Origin: JANWXD01 sp037446115
Lineage (GTDB): Bacteria; Acidobacteriota; Terriglobia; Bryobacterales; Bryobacteraceae
Length of the DNA: 64,000 nucleotides
Assembly (NCBI GenBank): GCA_037446115.1
Contig: JBBIJF010000012.1
Location: forward strand, 1-64,000
Reading direction: 5' to 3'
Of the stretch, positions 1-8,330 are shown in pieces. Below the pieces are notes generated by a model that was not told the DNA's origin, ran no database searches, and saw only the letters and a list, made by a program, of their open reading frames with translations. Position 1 is the first letter of the stretch. The number at the start of each line of letters is the position of its first letter. Both the position numbers and the translations under genes were made by a program.

Positions 1-378
1 CGCGACCCCCTCACCGACCCCACGCTCGAAGCCCGCCTCAACACCCTGGCCCGCTACCAGGCCCGCGCCGAGCGCTCCTTCTACCGCGCCCTCAAAGAAC
101 TGCGCACCCTCGAAACCCAGCGCGTCGCCAACCAGATCTACGCCCGCGCCACCGGCGAAGAGCTGCCCGATCTGGCCGACGCCGGCGAAGTGACCAAACG
201 AACCCACCGGCTCCGCCTCGAAGAGATCTGGGCCGACCTCTTTGAACTCAACGAGCGCCGTGAGGGAGCCGCCTGGACCCGCCGGCAGGCCCGGGAACGC
301 TTCCCCTCCCGCACCGAGCCTCCTCGATGGGAGCAGATTTTGCAAAACGAACCCACCGCAGGACCTCCGGGAATCTGA
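1..378 (+). CDS. C-terminal part of an unnamed conserved protein with a QNEPT tail (5' truncated by window edge)
   Basis: The frame is open from base 1 and ends at a TGA at 376-378, so about 125 codons of a longer protein are visible. The text is rich in Arg, Glu and Leu and helical, with stretches such as ARYQARAERSFYRALKELR and a run of acidic/aromatic residues (EEIWADLFELNE). It ends in QILQNEPTAGPPGI. I recognise the style of an abundant unnamed acidobacterial family with an Arg-rich helical body and a tail containing KTNP or QNEP-like words; no function is known to me. The tail is encoded by a DNA word (AAACGAACCCA) that recurs after the stop codon. Confidence 0.6.
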   Translation, partial: RDPLTDPTLEARLNTLARYQARAERSFYRALKELRTLETQRVANQIYARATGEELPDLADAGEVTKRTHRLRLEEIWADLFELNERREGAAWTRRQARERFPSRTEPPRWEQILQNEPTAGPPGI

Positions 379-487
379 GCGCCGCGGGCAGCCCGCGGAG
401 ACCTGCAACCAAGGACAGCCCCCGGCTGCGGGTCCCCGGCGAACCGCGATGCCTCCGCGGCGCTACGAGACAAAACGAACCCAGCGG
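195..487 (+). repeat. Three copies of an AAACGAACCCA word in and after the gene tail
   Basis: Near-identical 15-16 bp words occur at 195-209, 344-358 and 472-487 (core AAACGAACCCACCG or AAACGAACCCAGCG), about 130-150 bases apart and in the same orientation. The first two are inside the preceding coding frame; the third lies in the non-coding stretch after it. A second 12-base duplication, CGCGGCCCTCGA, is at 492-503 and 521-532. The remainder of 379-556 shows no credible gene. Confidence 0.7.
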
Positions 488-556
488 ACCGCGCGGCCCT
501 CGACCTCGCGCCCCGGGCTCCGCGGCCCTCGATGGCGAGGCCGCAGGCTCCCGCCG

Positions 557-1333
557 TCAGGGGAGCACCGCGATGATGCGCACCGGGCCGCCGCTGCCCC
601 CCTGGATCTTCATCGGCAGCGCGATCAGTGTCGCGCCGCGGCTGGGGATCCGCTCGAGCTGCGCCACGTTCTCAAGGCCGTAGATATTGGCCGCATTCAG
701 GATGCGATGCACGATGAAGTCCGCAGAGCGCCCGTAATCCAGGCTGGCCGTGTCAATGCCCACACCGCTCACCTTCCGGTCCACCAGCAGCTGGGCGGCC
801 TCCTGCGACAGCCCCGGAAAACTCAGCCCGCTTGCGTCCCCGCGCTTGTCCGAGCCCAGGTACTGTTTCAGATCCGGCCAGTACCTGCCCCAGCCCGTGC
901 GCACCAGAACAATCTCCCCCTCCCGGATGCGGCCGTGGCGTTTCTCCCAGCCGAGTACGTCCGCCGCGGTCATCCGGTAGTCCCGGTCCCTGGCGCACGC
1001 CTCGCTGATGTCCACCACCACGGCCGGTGCGATCAGCCGCTCCAGCGGAATCTCCGCGGTCGTCCACCTGCCCTCGGCAAAGTGCACCGGACTGTCCAGA
1101 TGCGTCCCGCCGTGCTCGCTCGTGCAGAAACTCGCCGAGGCGTACCAGTAGCCACCCGGCGAAAGACCCCACGCATCTTTCTTCCACTGGAACCGCTCCG
1201 CCGTCGGCCAGTAGACGGTCCGCTCCTCGTAGGGGTACGTCAAATCCACCACGCGGCGCGGATCAACCGCACTGCGGCCGCCCGCCTGCGCCAGTGCCGC
1301 CGCCGTCACCGTCAGACCCAACCACAGCCTCAT
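557..1333 (-). CDS. Exported cyclase family protein (kynurenine formamidase-like metal hydrolase)
   Basis: The 258-residue protein starts at the ATG at 1333 and opens with a Sec-type signal peptide (MRLWLGLTVTAAALAQAGG). The mature part has the cyclase/formamidase signature HGGTHLDSPVHF near residue 75, whose His and Asp residues bind the catalytic metal in this family, and a late segment VGIDTASLDYG typical of the fold. Family members hydrolyse N-formylkynurenine, isatin or related amides and lactones; the substrate here cannot be read from sequence, and the signal peptide argues for a periplasmic role rather than tryptophan catabolism. It lies 65 bp downstream of hrpB on the same strand and may be co-transcribed. 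The frame stays open far upstream because of high GC, but that extension is antisense shadow of hrpB. Confidence 0.85.
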   Translation of the reverse strand: MRLWLGLTVTAAALAQAGGRSAVDPRRVVDLTYPYEERTVYWPTAERFQWKKDAWGLSPGGYWYASASFCTSEHGGTHLDSPVHFAEGRWTTAEIPLERLIAPAVVVDISEACARDRDYRMTAADVLGWEKRHGRIREGEIVLVRTGWGRYWPDLKQYLGSDKRGDASGLSFPGLSQEAAQLLVDRKVSGVGIDTASLDYGRSADFIVHRILNAANIYGLENVAQLERIPSRGATLIALPMKIQGGSGGPVRIIAVLP

Positions 1334-1398
1334 GCTGCTATCTTCGCCGATCCGGATCCGTCCGCCCTCGCCGGTGACGCACCGCCCCGGTCGGCCGA

Positions 1399-3792
1399 TT
1401 AAACCGTTTCCGGCCAGAAATGTTTCGGATAGCGGCGGCGCAGCTCCCGGCGCAACTGGGGGTACAGCCGCTCCCAGAAGCCGGCCAGGTCCGTCGTCGT
1501 CTGTACGGGGCGCTGGTTGGGAGCGAGCAGATGCACCGTCACGGGCACCTTTCCCCGCGCCACGCGCGGCGCCTCCCGCAGCCCGAAAAAATCCTGAAGC
1601 CGCGAGGCTATCCACGGCCCCTTGTCGCGCTCGTACCGCACGCGCACCTGGCGCCCGCTGGGCAGCCGCAGCCGCTCGGGCGCAACCTCCTCCACCACCG
1701 CCATCCCCGCCGCTGGCAAACGCTGTTTCAAGGCCCGCAGCAGCCCGCCGCCCCGCGCGGCTTCTTCGAGCTCGGCAAAACTCCGCCGGCCGCGACACAG
1801 CTCGACCAGCGCTGCCCGCACATCCCCTTCCCCGAGCGCCGGAACCGCAGAATGTTCCGCCGCAAACGCCACCCGCGCCAGAAACGCTTCGATCTCCGCA
1901 AGAACAACAAACCGTTCCAGCCCCGCTTCGAGCGCCTTCTCCGCCAGCAGCGCCGCGGCCTGCTCGGCCTCGGGGGCTTCGCCCCGCCACTCTGCGATCA
2001 CCACATCGTCGTAGAGCAGGGCCGTGACGCCTTCGACCCGCTCGGCGGCGCGGTTCCACTCGACCGCGCGCCGCTCCCGCACGCGTCCGGGAAACAGTTC
2101 GAGCAGCCACTCCGGCTCGATCGCGCTTGCCACCCTCACCAGCGGCGCGCCCTGCTCGGGGCGCTCCTCGGCCTCCACGGCCACGAGCCACTCCGCCCGC
2201 TGCACCGAGCTCGCCCGCGACAGCACCGCCGGCCCGCCGGAGGCCAGCGCCAGTTCCGCACCCCTCCGCCGCCGGGCCACCCGGTCCGGAAACGCGGCCA
2301 GCGCCGCCATCAGCAGCGCCCGCTCGTCGTGCCCGTCCGTATGCGCTGCAACCCGCCGGATCTGCTCGAAGATGCGCCGCGAGGTGCGCTCCCACGGCGC
2401 CTCCAGCAGCACCAGCAGATCGGAGGCGGCTTCCCCGCGGTCGGACTCGCTCAGCCGGGCTCCGGCGCTCAGCTGCGCCGCCACGGCGCACCCATCCAGG
2501 CCCGCACCGCGGCCGTCCGCCTCGACCACAAAGCGCGCCAGCCGGGGATGCAGCGGATAGCGGATCATCCGCCGCCCCGTCTCCGTCAGCCTGCCGTCGC
2601 CGTCCACTGCACCCAGCCTCGCCAGCAGCGCGAGCGCCGCCTCGACGGCCGCCTCCGGCGGTCGGTCCAGCCATTCCAGCGCCCCCGGATCCAGCCCCAT
2701 GGCCTTTAGCTCGAGCACCGTCTGCGCCAGCTCCCGGCGCAGAATCTCCGGCCGGTCCTCCGCAGGCCGGCGCACATAGTCTTCGAGCGGATACAGCCGG
2801 ATCACCCGCCCCGGCCCCGTGCGTCCCGCCCGCCCCGCGCGCTGGTCGGCGGAGGCCCGGCTGATCCGCGCCACCCGCAGCACCGGAAGCCCCGACCACG
2901 GCTCATCCGCCGCCACCCGCGCCAGACCGCTGTCCACCACCGCCGTGACGCCCTCGATGGTCACCGAACTCTCGGCCACATTGGTCGAGAAGATGATCTT
3001 CCGCTGCCCGCAGGGCGACACCGCCCGGTCCTGCTCTTCCGGCGGCAGATCTCCGTGGAGCGCCACCAGCAGCGCCCCGGCGCGCTCGCCCAAAGCGGCC
3101 GCAGCCCGCATCGCCCGCCGGATCTCCGCCGCTCCGGGAAGAAAAACCAACACGTCCCCGTCCAGCCCTTCCCGCACCAGCTGCCCGAGAGCCGCCGCAA
3201 CCTGGTCCTCGAGCGGCGCCGCCGAATGCGGCCTGTAGCGTATCTCGGTCGGAAACTGCCGTCCCTCGCAGCGCAGCACCGGACAGCCCCCCAGAAACGC
3301 CGCAACCGGCTCGGCCCGCAACGTCGCCGACATCACCACCAGCCGCAGATCCGGCCGCACCGTCTGTTGCATCCGGCGCAGCAGGGCCAGCGCCACGTCC
3401 GCTTCAAGGTGGCGCTCGTGGAACTCATCGAGGATCACCACCGAGACGCCGCGCAGCTCGGCATCGCCGAGCAGGCGGCGTGTGAGAATGCCCTCCGTGA
3501 GATAGCGCAGCCGCGTTTGCGGGCCGGCCGCTTCTTCGAAGCGCACCTGGTAGCCTACGGTTTCACCCAGCGCCTCTCCCCGCTCGGCGGCCACGCGTCG
3601 CGCCGCCAAGCGCGCCGCCAGCCGCCGCGGCTCGAGCACCAGGACGTCGCCGCGCACGGCTTTGAGAAGTGCCGGCGGCACGCGCGTGGTCTTCCCTGCC
3701 CCCGGCGGCGCGATCAGCACGGCGTCGCGGCCCGAAACCACCGCTCGCACGATCTCCGGCAGCAACGCCTCAACAGGAAGCCGCGGTTGCAT
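1399..3792 (-). CDS. hrpB: ATP-dependent DEAH-box RNA helicase HrpB
   Basis: This 797-residue protein has the full DEAH/RHA helicase order: Walker A APPGAGKTT near residues 28-36, the Walker B box as DEFH (ILDEFHERH) near residue 120, motif III SATL, and motif VI QRAGRAGRTGPG. The C-terminal half carries the HrpB-specific region and ends in RRRYPKHFWPETV, matching the conserved basic HxWP tail of HrpB. I chose ATG 3792 because it precedes the typical N-terminus (RLPVEALLPEI) and follows a purine-rich stretch; an in-frame ATG at 3870 would add 26 atypical residues. HrpB is a poorly understood 3'-5' helicase. It is transcribed divergently from the aminotransferase at 3863. Confidence 0.93.
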   Translation of the reverse strand: MQPRLPVEALLPEIVRAVVSGRDAVLIAPPGAGKTTRVPPALLKAVRGDVLVLEPRRLAARLAARRVAAERGEALGETVGYQVRFEEAAGPQTRLRYLTEGILTRRLLGDAELRGVSVVILDEFHERHLEADVALALLRRMQQTVRPDLRLVVMSATLRAEPVAAFLGGCPVLRCEGRQFPTEIRYRPHSAAPLEDQVAAALGQLVREGLDGDVLVFLPGAAEIRRAMRAAAALGERAGALLVALHGDLPPEEQDRAVSPCGQRKIIFSTNVAESSVTIEGVTAVVDSGLARVAADEPWSGLPVLRVARISRASADQRAGRAGRTGPGRVIRLYPLEDYVRRPAEDRPEILRRELAQTVLELKAMGLDPGALEWLDRPPEAAVEAALALLARLGAVDGDGRLTETGRRMIRYPLHPRLARFVVEADGRGAGLDGCAVAAQLSAGARLSESDRGEAASDLLVLLEAPWERTSRRIFEQIRRVAAHTDGHDERALLMAALAAFPDRVARRRRGAELALASGGPAVLSRASSVQRAEWLVAVEAEERPEQGAPLVRVASAIEPEWLLELFPGRVRERRAVEWNRAAERVEGVTALLYDDVVIAEWRGEAPEAEQAAALLAEKALEAGLERFVVLAEIEAFLARVAFAAEHSAVPALGEGDVRAALVELCRGRRSFAELEEAARGGGLLRALKQRLPAAGMAVVEEVAPERLRLPSGRQVRVRYERDKGPWIASRLQDFFGLREAPRVARGKVPVTVHLLAPNQRPVQTTTDLAGFWERLYPQLRRELRRRYPKHFWPETV

Positions 3793-3849
3793 CAAGCTCT
3801 TTCTCTCTGATTCTTCCACGACGCCCGGAATAGGATCGAGAACGCGGGA

Positions 3850-3855
3850 TATGAT
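3850..3855 (+). promoter_or_regulatory. -10 hexamer TATGAT directly upstream of the aminotransferase
   Basis: TATGAT ends 7 bases before the ATG at 3863, so a transcript from it would start at or within a base or two of the start codon. No Shine-Dalgarno sequence is present. This is one of several similar cases in the window. Confidence 0.45.
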
Positions 3856-3862
3856 CGGAAAT

Positions 3863-5050
3863 ATGAGCAAACGGTATGCTCCTCTGAATCCTCCCCGCCG
3901 GCTGCTGCTCGGCCCCGGCCCGATGATGGTCGAGCCGCGCGTCTATGAAGCCATGACCAGACCGGTGGTGGGTCACCTGGATCCGTTCTTTTTCGAAGTC
4001 GTCGAGGAAATTCGCGAGCTGCTCGCGATGGTGTTTGGAACCAGAAACGCCTTCACCATGGCACTGTCCGGCACAGGCAGCGCCGGAATGGAAGCGGCAG
4101 TGGCCAACTTCGTCGAGCCGGGCGACCGCGTGGCGATCTTCGCCAACGGCTACTTCTGCGACCGGATCACCGAGATGGTGCGCCGCTACGGCGGTGAGCC
4201 CGTGCGGCTGGAAAAACCTTGGGGAGAGGTCTTCGAGGAGGACGAGGCGCGCGAGTTCATCACGCGCCATCAGCCCCGTGTGGTGGCTTTCGTTCACGCC
4301 GAGACATCCACGGGAGCGCTCCAGCAGGGGCGCGCCATCTGCGAGGCGGCTCACGCCGTGGACGCCATCGCCATCGCCGACTGTGTCACCTCTCTCGGCG
4401 GCATGCCCGTGAATGTGGACGCGACCGGCATTGACGTGGCCTACAGCTGCTCGCAGAAAGGCTTGAGCTGCCCGCCGGGCCTGGCGCCCATCACCGTCTC
4501 CGAACGAGCCAGGGAGCGGCTCCGCCGGCGCGCTGCTCCGCCGCCCTCCTGGTACCTCGACCTCAAACTGCTGGACGATTACTACGACGGCGCGCACCGC
4601 TACCATCACACTGCGCCGATCTCCATGTTCTACGCTCTCAGGGAGGCTTTAACCATCATCGCCGAAGAGGGACTGGAGAACCGCTGGGAGCGCCACCGCC
4701 GAAACCACCTGGCGCTCGTGGCGGGTCTCGAAGCCCTGGGACTCACCATGCACGTGGCCGAGCCGCACCGCCTCTGGGTGCTGAACACGCCGCGCGTTCC
4801 CGGCGGCGTTGACGATGTCCGCATCCGGCGCCGCCTGCTCGAGGAGGACGGTATCGAAATCCTGGGCGGCTTTGGCCCCCTGGCGGGCAAAATCTTCCGC
4901 ATCGGACTGATGGGCGCCAGCTCCACTGAGGAAAACGTTCTACGCCTGCTCGAAGCCCTCGAACGCGCGTTGTGCGCCGAGGGGTTCCGCCCTGCCGGCA
5001 GCGGGCGCGCTGCCGCCGAGCACGCCTACGCCGCCCTGGCCTCTCAGTAG
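3863..5050 (+). CDS. Class V aminotransferase (alanine-glyoxylate / serine-glyoxylate type)
   Basis: The 395-residue protein is a PLP enzyme of the AGXT/SPT type. Its start LLLGPGPMMVEPRVYEAM and MALSGTGSAGMEAA (PLP phosphate pocket) are characteristic, and AYSCSQKGLSCPPG holds the Schiff-base lysine. Family members transfer the amino group of alanine or serine to glyoxylate or pyruvate; the donor is not predictable here. ATG 3863 was preferred over the in-frame ATG at 3851 because 3851 lies inside the likely -10 hexamer. Its 3' end overlaps the convergent fabH gene by 7 bp. Confidence 0.9.
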   Translation: MSKRYAPLNPPRRLLLGPGPMMVEPRVYEAMTRPVVGHLDPFFFEVVEEIRELLAMVFGTRNAFTMALSGTGSAGMEAAVANFVEPGDRVAIFANGYFCDRITEMVRRYGGEPVRLEKPWGEVFEEDEAREFITRHQPRVVAFVHAETSTGALQQGRAICEAAHAVDAIAIADCVTSLGGMPVNVDATGIDVAYSCSQKGLSCPPGLAPITVSERARERLRRRAAPPPSWYLDLKLLDDYYDGAHRYHHTAPISMFYALREALTIIAEEGLENRWERHRRNHLALVAGLEALGLTMHVAEPHRLWVLNTPRVPGGVDDVRIRRRLLEEDGIEILGGFGPLAGKIFRIGLMGASSTEENVLRLLEALERALCAEGFRPAGSGRAAAEHAYAALASQ

Positions 5051-6066
5051 CTCCAGCGCCAGAGGCTGGCCCCCACGGTGTAGCCCGCGCCCACGGCGGC
5101 GAACAAGACCAAATCGCCTTTGCGGATCTTGCCCGCTTCCAGGGCGTCGCGTGTCGCCAGCGGAATGGTCGCCGCCGTGGTGTTGCCGTAGCGGTCAATG
5201 TTCAGAATCACGCGATCGCAGTCGAGCCCCAGCCGCTCGGCCGTCGCCGTGATGATCCGTCGGTTGGCCTGATGCGGAATCAGCGCCGCCACGTCATCGG
5301 GGCTCAGGTGGTTGCGCGCCAGCAGGTCGCGGCACACCTCGTACATGCGCCGCACGGCAAACTTGAACACCTGCTGGCCGTCCTGGTGCACGTAGTGCAA
5401 CCGCTGCTGCACGGTTTCCACCGAGGGCGGCATGCGGCTGCCGCCCGCCGGCATTTTGAGAAACTGACCGCCCGAGCCGTCAATCTCGTTCAGAAAATCA
5501 ATGAAACCCTCTTCGCCGTTTTCGGCCGGCTCGACCAGCATCGCTCCCGCCCCGTCGCCGAACAGCACGCAGGTGGCGCGGTCGGTGTAATCCACGATCC
5601 GCGACATCGTGTCGGCTCCGATCACCAGCACCCGGTCGTGCGTTCCCGCTGCCACCAGATGAGCCGCCGTGGTCAGACCGTACAGGAACCCCGAGCAAGC
5701 CGCAATCAGGTCGAACCCCCACACGCCGCGCGCTCCCAGCCGGTCCTGCACCAGGCACGCAGTCGAGGGGAAGAACATGTCGGGCGTGACGGTGCAGACC
5801 AGAATCGCGTCCAGCGACTCCGGCCCGATGCCGCGCTGCGCCAGCGTCGCCTTGGCCGCCTCCACCGCCATGTCGGACGTGGCCATGTCGGGATCCGCGA
5901 TGCGGCGTTCCGAAATGCCCGTGCGCTCCAGAATCCACTCGTTGCTCGTCTCGACCATGCGCTCCAGATCGAAGTTCGTCAGCACCTTGGGGGGAACGTA
6001 GCAGCCGACTGCGGAGATCTTGGCGCCCCGGATGCGCCGGCCCGTAGTGGTGGGAAAAGCGTTCAC
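5044..6066 (-). CDS. fabH: 3-oxoacyl-[acyl-carrier-protein] synthase III (KAS III)
   Basis: This 340-residue condensing enzyme starts fatty acid synthesis by joining acetyl-CoA to malonyl-ACP. The Cys-His-Asn triad is visible: Cys in IAACSGFLYGL, His in LIPHQANRRI and Asn in DRYGNTTAATIP. VETSNEWILERTGISERRIA is the usual N-terminal signature. The GTG at 6066 is the only plausible start that includes the first strand (KISAVGCYVPP); it lacks a Shine-Dalgarno sequence but has a -10-like hexamer 7 bases upstream. The gene stands apart from other fatty-acid genes. Confidence 0.93.
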   Translation of the reverse strand: MNAFPTTTGRRIRGAKISAVGCYVPPKVLTNFDLERMVETSNEWILERTGISERRIADPDMATSDMAVEAAKATLAQRGIGPESLDAILVCTVTPDMFFPSTACLVQDRLGARGVWGFDLIAACSGFLYGLTTAAHLVAAGTHDRVLVIGADTMSRIVDYTDRATCVLFGDGAGAMLVEPAENGEEGFIDFLNEIDGSGGQFLKMPAGGSRMPPSVETVQQRLHYVHQDGQQVFKFAVRRMYEVCRDLLARNHLSPDDVAALIPHQANRRIITATAERLGLDCDRVILNIDRYGNTTAATIPLATRDALEAGKIRKGDLVLFAAVGAGYTVGASLWRWSY

Positions 6067-6072
6067 TCTGAC

Positions 6073-6079
6073 TATGTTA
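6073..6079. promoter_or_regulatory. Near-symmetrical -10 block shared by fabH (-) and the SprT-like gene (+)
   Basis: The plus strand reads TATGTT (6073-6078), ending 4 bases before ATG 6083. The minus strand reads TAACAT (6079-6074), ending 7 bases before the fabH GTG. The two hexamers occupy almost the same bases, suggesting a bidirectional promoter producing two leaderless mRNAs. Neither start has a Shine-Dalgarno sequence. Confidence 0.4.
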
Positions 6080-6082
6080 CAT

Positions 6083-6817
6083 ATGGGGGAAGTGCAAGTC
6101 GAGAGCGCGGTGCTGTTTGAAACCCCGGAGCAGATCTGCCGCCGCGTCTTTCGGACGCTGTGTCCGGCGACTGCTGTGCCGGAAATCCGCGTCGAGTTTT
6201 GCCGCTTTGCTTCGGCCAGCAGCCTGGCCCGGCTGCGGGACGGCTGCCTCCAGGTCCGCATTACGGATGCACTCGACGGCGCCCCGGCGCCGGTGCTGGA
6301 GGCGCTGCTCTATCTGCTGCTCGGCAAACTCTTCCGCCGGCCGGTTCCTCCTGCCTACCGCCGGCGCTACCGGCTCTACCTCAACCGCTGCGATGTCCGC
6401 CACCGGCTCCAGGGACTGCGCCGCTCCCGGGGCCGCAAGTTCCTCACCGGCCCCGCCGGCAGCCACTACGATCTCGAAGCACTGTTCGACGAACTCAACG
6501 CGAAATACTTTAGCGGTGCACTCCGGCGTCCCGTGCTCAGCTGGAGTCAGCGACCTTCCCGGCGGATTCTAGGCCACTACGACCCGGCCCACAACGCCAT
6601 CGTCATCAGCCGGCTGCTGGACAGCGAAGCAGTGCCGCGGCTGGCGGTCGCCTACGTGCTTTTCCACGAAATGCTTCACCTGCACTTCCCCGAGGAGCAC
6701 AACGGCGCGCAACGGCGGGTTCACACGGAAGCGTTCCGGAAAGCGGAGCGGATGTTTGCGGACCTCGGGCGGGCAAAACAGATACTCCGGGACCTGACGG
6801 CCCCGCGGCTCCGGTGA
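6083..6817 (+). CDS. SprT/YgjP-like zinc metallopeptidase family protein
   Basis: A 244-residue protein whose last third carries the zinc motif HEMLHLHFPEEH (HExxH plus a downstream His) in a SprT-like setting: FDELNAKYFSGAL precedes it, and GHYDPAHNAIVIS is the conserved strand pair before the active site. The first 120 residues are Arg-rich and resemble nothing I can name. SprT-type proteins are putative metalloproteases; eukaryotic SPRTN acts on DNA-protein crosslinks, but bacterial roles are mostly unproven. ATG 6083 is preferred; ATG 6074 would start inside the -10 block. Confidence 0.75.
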   Translation: MGEVQVESAVLFETPEQICRRVFRTLCPATAVPEIRVEFCRFASASSLARLRDGCLQVRITDALDGAPAPVLEALLYLLLGKLFRRPVPPAYRRRYRLYLNRCDVRHRLQGLRRSRGRKFLTGPAGSHYDLEALFDELNAKYFSGALRRPVLSWSQRPSRRILGHYDPAHNAIVISRLLDSEAVPRLAVAYVLFHEMLHLHFPEEHNGAQRRVHTEAFRKAERMFADLGRAKQILRDLTAPRLR

Positions 6818-6848
6818 GCAATACCGATCGTACGCCTGGCGGGCCCGT

Positions 6849-7379
6849 TCAGGCCGAGACGGTTGCCGGCGCCAAACGCTTGAGCTCTCCGCGCAGAAGA
6901 TCGAGCGCACTGACGAGGCGGCCGGCGTCGGCCGGCTGCAACCCAAAACCGTGCAGCAACAGCCGGGCTTCCGCGGCCGCAACCGCGCAGAGGAAGGCGA
7001 ACTTGTATCGCCACAGCAGCCGTGCCAGATCGGGACGATCCACCGCCGAGTGGACCATCAGCCAGCGCACACAAGCCTCCAGCCGCGCAAAATCTTTGCG
7101 CAGGCACCGCAGGTACTGGCGGAACACGCGCCTGCGGGCCGCCCGCAGCTTGCGCTCAATGCGCGGCTCGTAGCCGCATTGGGAGGCTAGAAACCGGAAA
7201 TCCTCTTCGGCCAGGATGCGCTCCATCGGCCGGTACCTTGCGGTGCTGAACGAGCGCAGCCACTCAGGGCTGACCTCGTGTTGCCGCCCGCTGGCTAGTA
7301 CCCTCCGGGCCAGCAGCAGGAGCATCACCGCAAGCACAGCGAAAACGCCCACGCCAGCGATAATCAACGGGTTCATCAT
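6849..7379 (-). CDS. Single-span membrane protein of unknown function
   Basis: 176 residues: one hydrophobic N-terminal helix (LIIAGVGVFAVLAVMLLLLA), followed by about 145 residues that are strongly helical and rich in Arg and Leu and should lie in the cytoplasm. A preceding GCAGGAGGTAGC provides a strong ribosome binding site. It has its own well-formed promoter (7410-7438). I do not recognise the family; similar one-helix proteins are common in Acidobacteriota. Confidence 0.75.
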   Translation of the reverse strand: MMNPLIIAGVGVFAVLAVMLLLLARRVLASGRQHEVSPEWLRSFSTARYRPMERILAEEDFRFLASQCGYEPRIERKLRAARRRVFRQYLRCLRKDFARLEACVRWLMVHSAVDRPDLARLLWRYKFAFLCAVAAAEARLLLHGFGLQPADAGRLVSALDLLRGELKRLAPATVSA

Positions 7380-7409
7380 GCCTCGCTACCTCCTGCGCGA
7401 CATGGCAAC

Positions 7410-7438
7410 AGCATAACCCAAAATGGCCAAAATTGCAA
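7410..7438 (-). promoter_or_regulatory. Sigma-70-type promoter for the 176-residue membrane protein
   Basis: Reading the minus strand, TTGCAA (7438-7433) and TATGCT (7415-7410) are separated by exactly 17 bases. Transcription would begin near 7403, giving a leader of about 24 bases that includes the AGGAGG ribosome binding site. Confidence 0.6.
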
Positions 7439-7455
7439 CGGATTTTCATAGTATT

Positions 7456-7468
7456 CGAGTACTACTCG
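7456..7468. promoter_or_regulatory. Inverted repeat CGAGTA-C-TACTCG upstream of the promoter
   Basis: A perfect 6+1+6 inverted repeat sits 17 bases upstream of the -35 hexamer at 7433-7438, in an AT-rich patch unlike the surrounding coding DNA. The position suits an activator site. No regulator can be assigned. Confidence 0.4.
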
Positions 7469-7497
7469 TACCAAGGGTATTCCTCAGGCAAATCCCC

Positions 7498-8283
7498 TTA
7501 TTTTCGCAGGCTTCGCGACAGGCTGGCGTTCAGTGCTTCCAACTGCTCGAGCAGCCGCACCTCATCCTGCGGCGTCAGGCTCTGGCGCAACACCACGGTC
7601 TGCTCCTCGCCGGCAGGCCGCAGCAATACCAGCCAGGCCACCAGGCAGGCGTCCGCAATTGCAAGTAGAGCCGTGCTCACCACCCGGCGGATCTCAAAGC
7701 CGGTCACATTCATGACGAACAGCGCCAAAGCGGAGGTGAGAAAAAAGACCGAATACACGATGGCATGCACGGCCAGATTCCGCTTGAGCGGAACCGGGTA
7801 GCGCGCCAAAAATAAAAGCATAATCACGAGAAATATGACCAAACTGAACAAAATTCCCCGTTCGACAACGCCATAATAGACCAAAATTCGAGAGTTATCT
7901 GACAGACCTTGAAGGTCGGCCTGCAGCGTCAGGCCCGAGACCACCACGGCGATCACGAGACCGGCCATCAGTGTGCGGCGACCCAGCGTTGCAATCCCCG
8001 GATGATCCCGCAAAATCCCCCCGTAGAGCTCAAGCACCGTCACGATATAGAAGAACCACAGCAGCGGCTGGGTCAGCAGGTAAAACTCTGCGTACCACTG
8101 CATGTTTGGGTTGGGCCTGAGCGTGGCGACCACCAGGGACTGGGTCAGATGGACGCACAGCAGCCCACAAAACCAGACATAACGGCGCGCGAGCCCGGCT
8201 TGGGCCAGACGGCAGACGAGCACCGCCAGCAGGGCGATTTCCACCCACCACAGCGCGCGCTCGAGCTGCGACAGCGGCTCCAT
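7498..8283 (-). CDS. Seven-helix integral membrane protein of unknown function
   Basis: 261 residues with about seven hydrophobic segments spread over residues 10-230 (for example VEIALLAVLVCRLAQAGLA and LLWFFYIVTVLELYGGIL). A charged C-terminal tail with a short heptad-like helix (VRLLEQLEALNASLSRSL) probably lies in the cytoplasm. No enzyme or transporter signature is visible. It lies 47 bp downstream of the 36-residue secreted peptide gene on the same strand, so the two may form an operon, although a -10-like hexamer (8308-8313) lies between them. Confidence 0.75.
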   Translation of the reverse strand: MEPLSQLERALWWVEIALLAVLVCRLAQAGLARRYVWFCGLLCVHLTQSLVVATLRPNPNMQWYAEFYLLTQPLLWFFYIVTVLELYGGILRDHPGIATLGRRTLMAGLVIAVVVSGLTLQADLQGLSDNSRILVYYGVVERGILFSLVIFLVIMLLFLARYPVPLKRNLAVHAIVYSVFFLTSALALFVMNVTGFEIRRVVSTALLAIADACLVAWLVLLRPAGEEQTVVLRQSLTPQDEVRLLEQLEALNASLSRSLRK

Positions 8284-8307
8284 GCAGGCTTCAAACAGGC
8301 CTGCGTT

Positions 8308-8313
8308 ATTCTA
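8308..8313 (-). promoter_or_regulatory. -10-like hexamer TAGAAT before the seven-helix protein
   Basis: TAGAAT on the minus strand, about 24 bases before ATG 8283. No clear -35 partner is seen, so it may be an internal promoter or chance. Confidence 0.25.
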
Positions 8314-8330
8314 TCGCAGATCGCCGAAAA

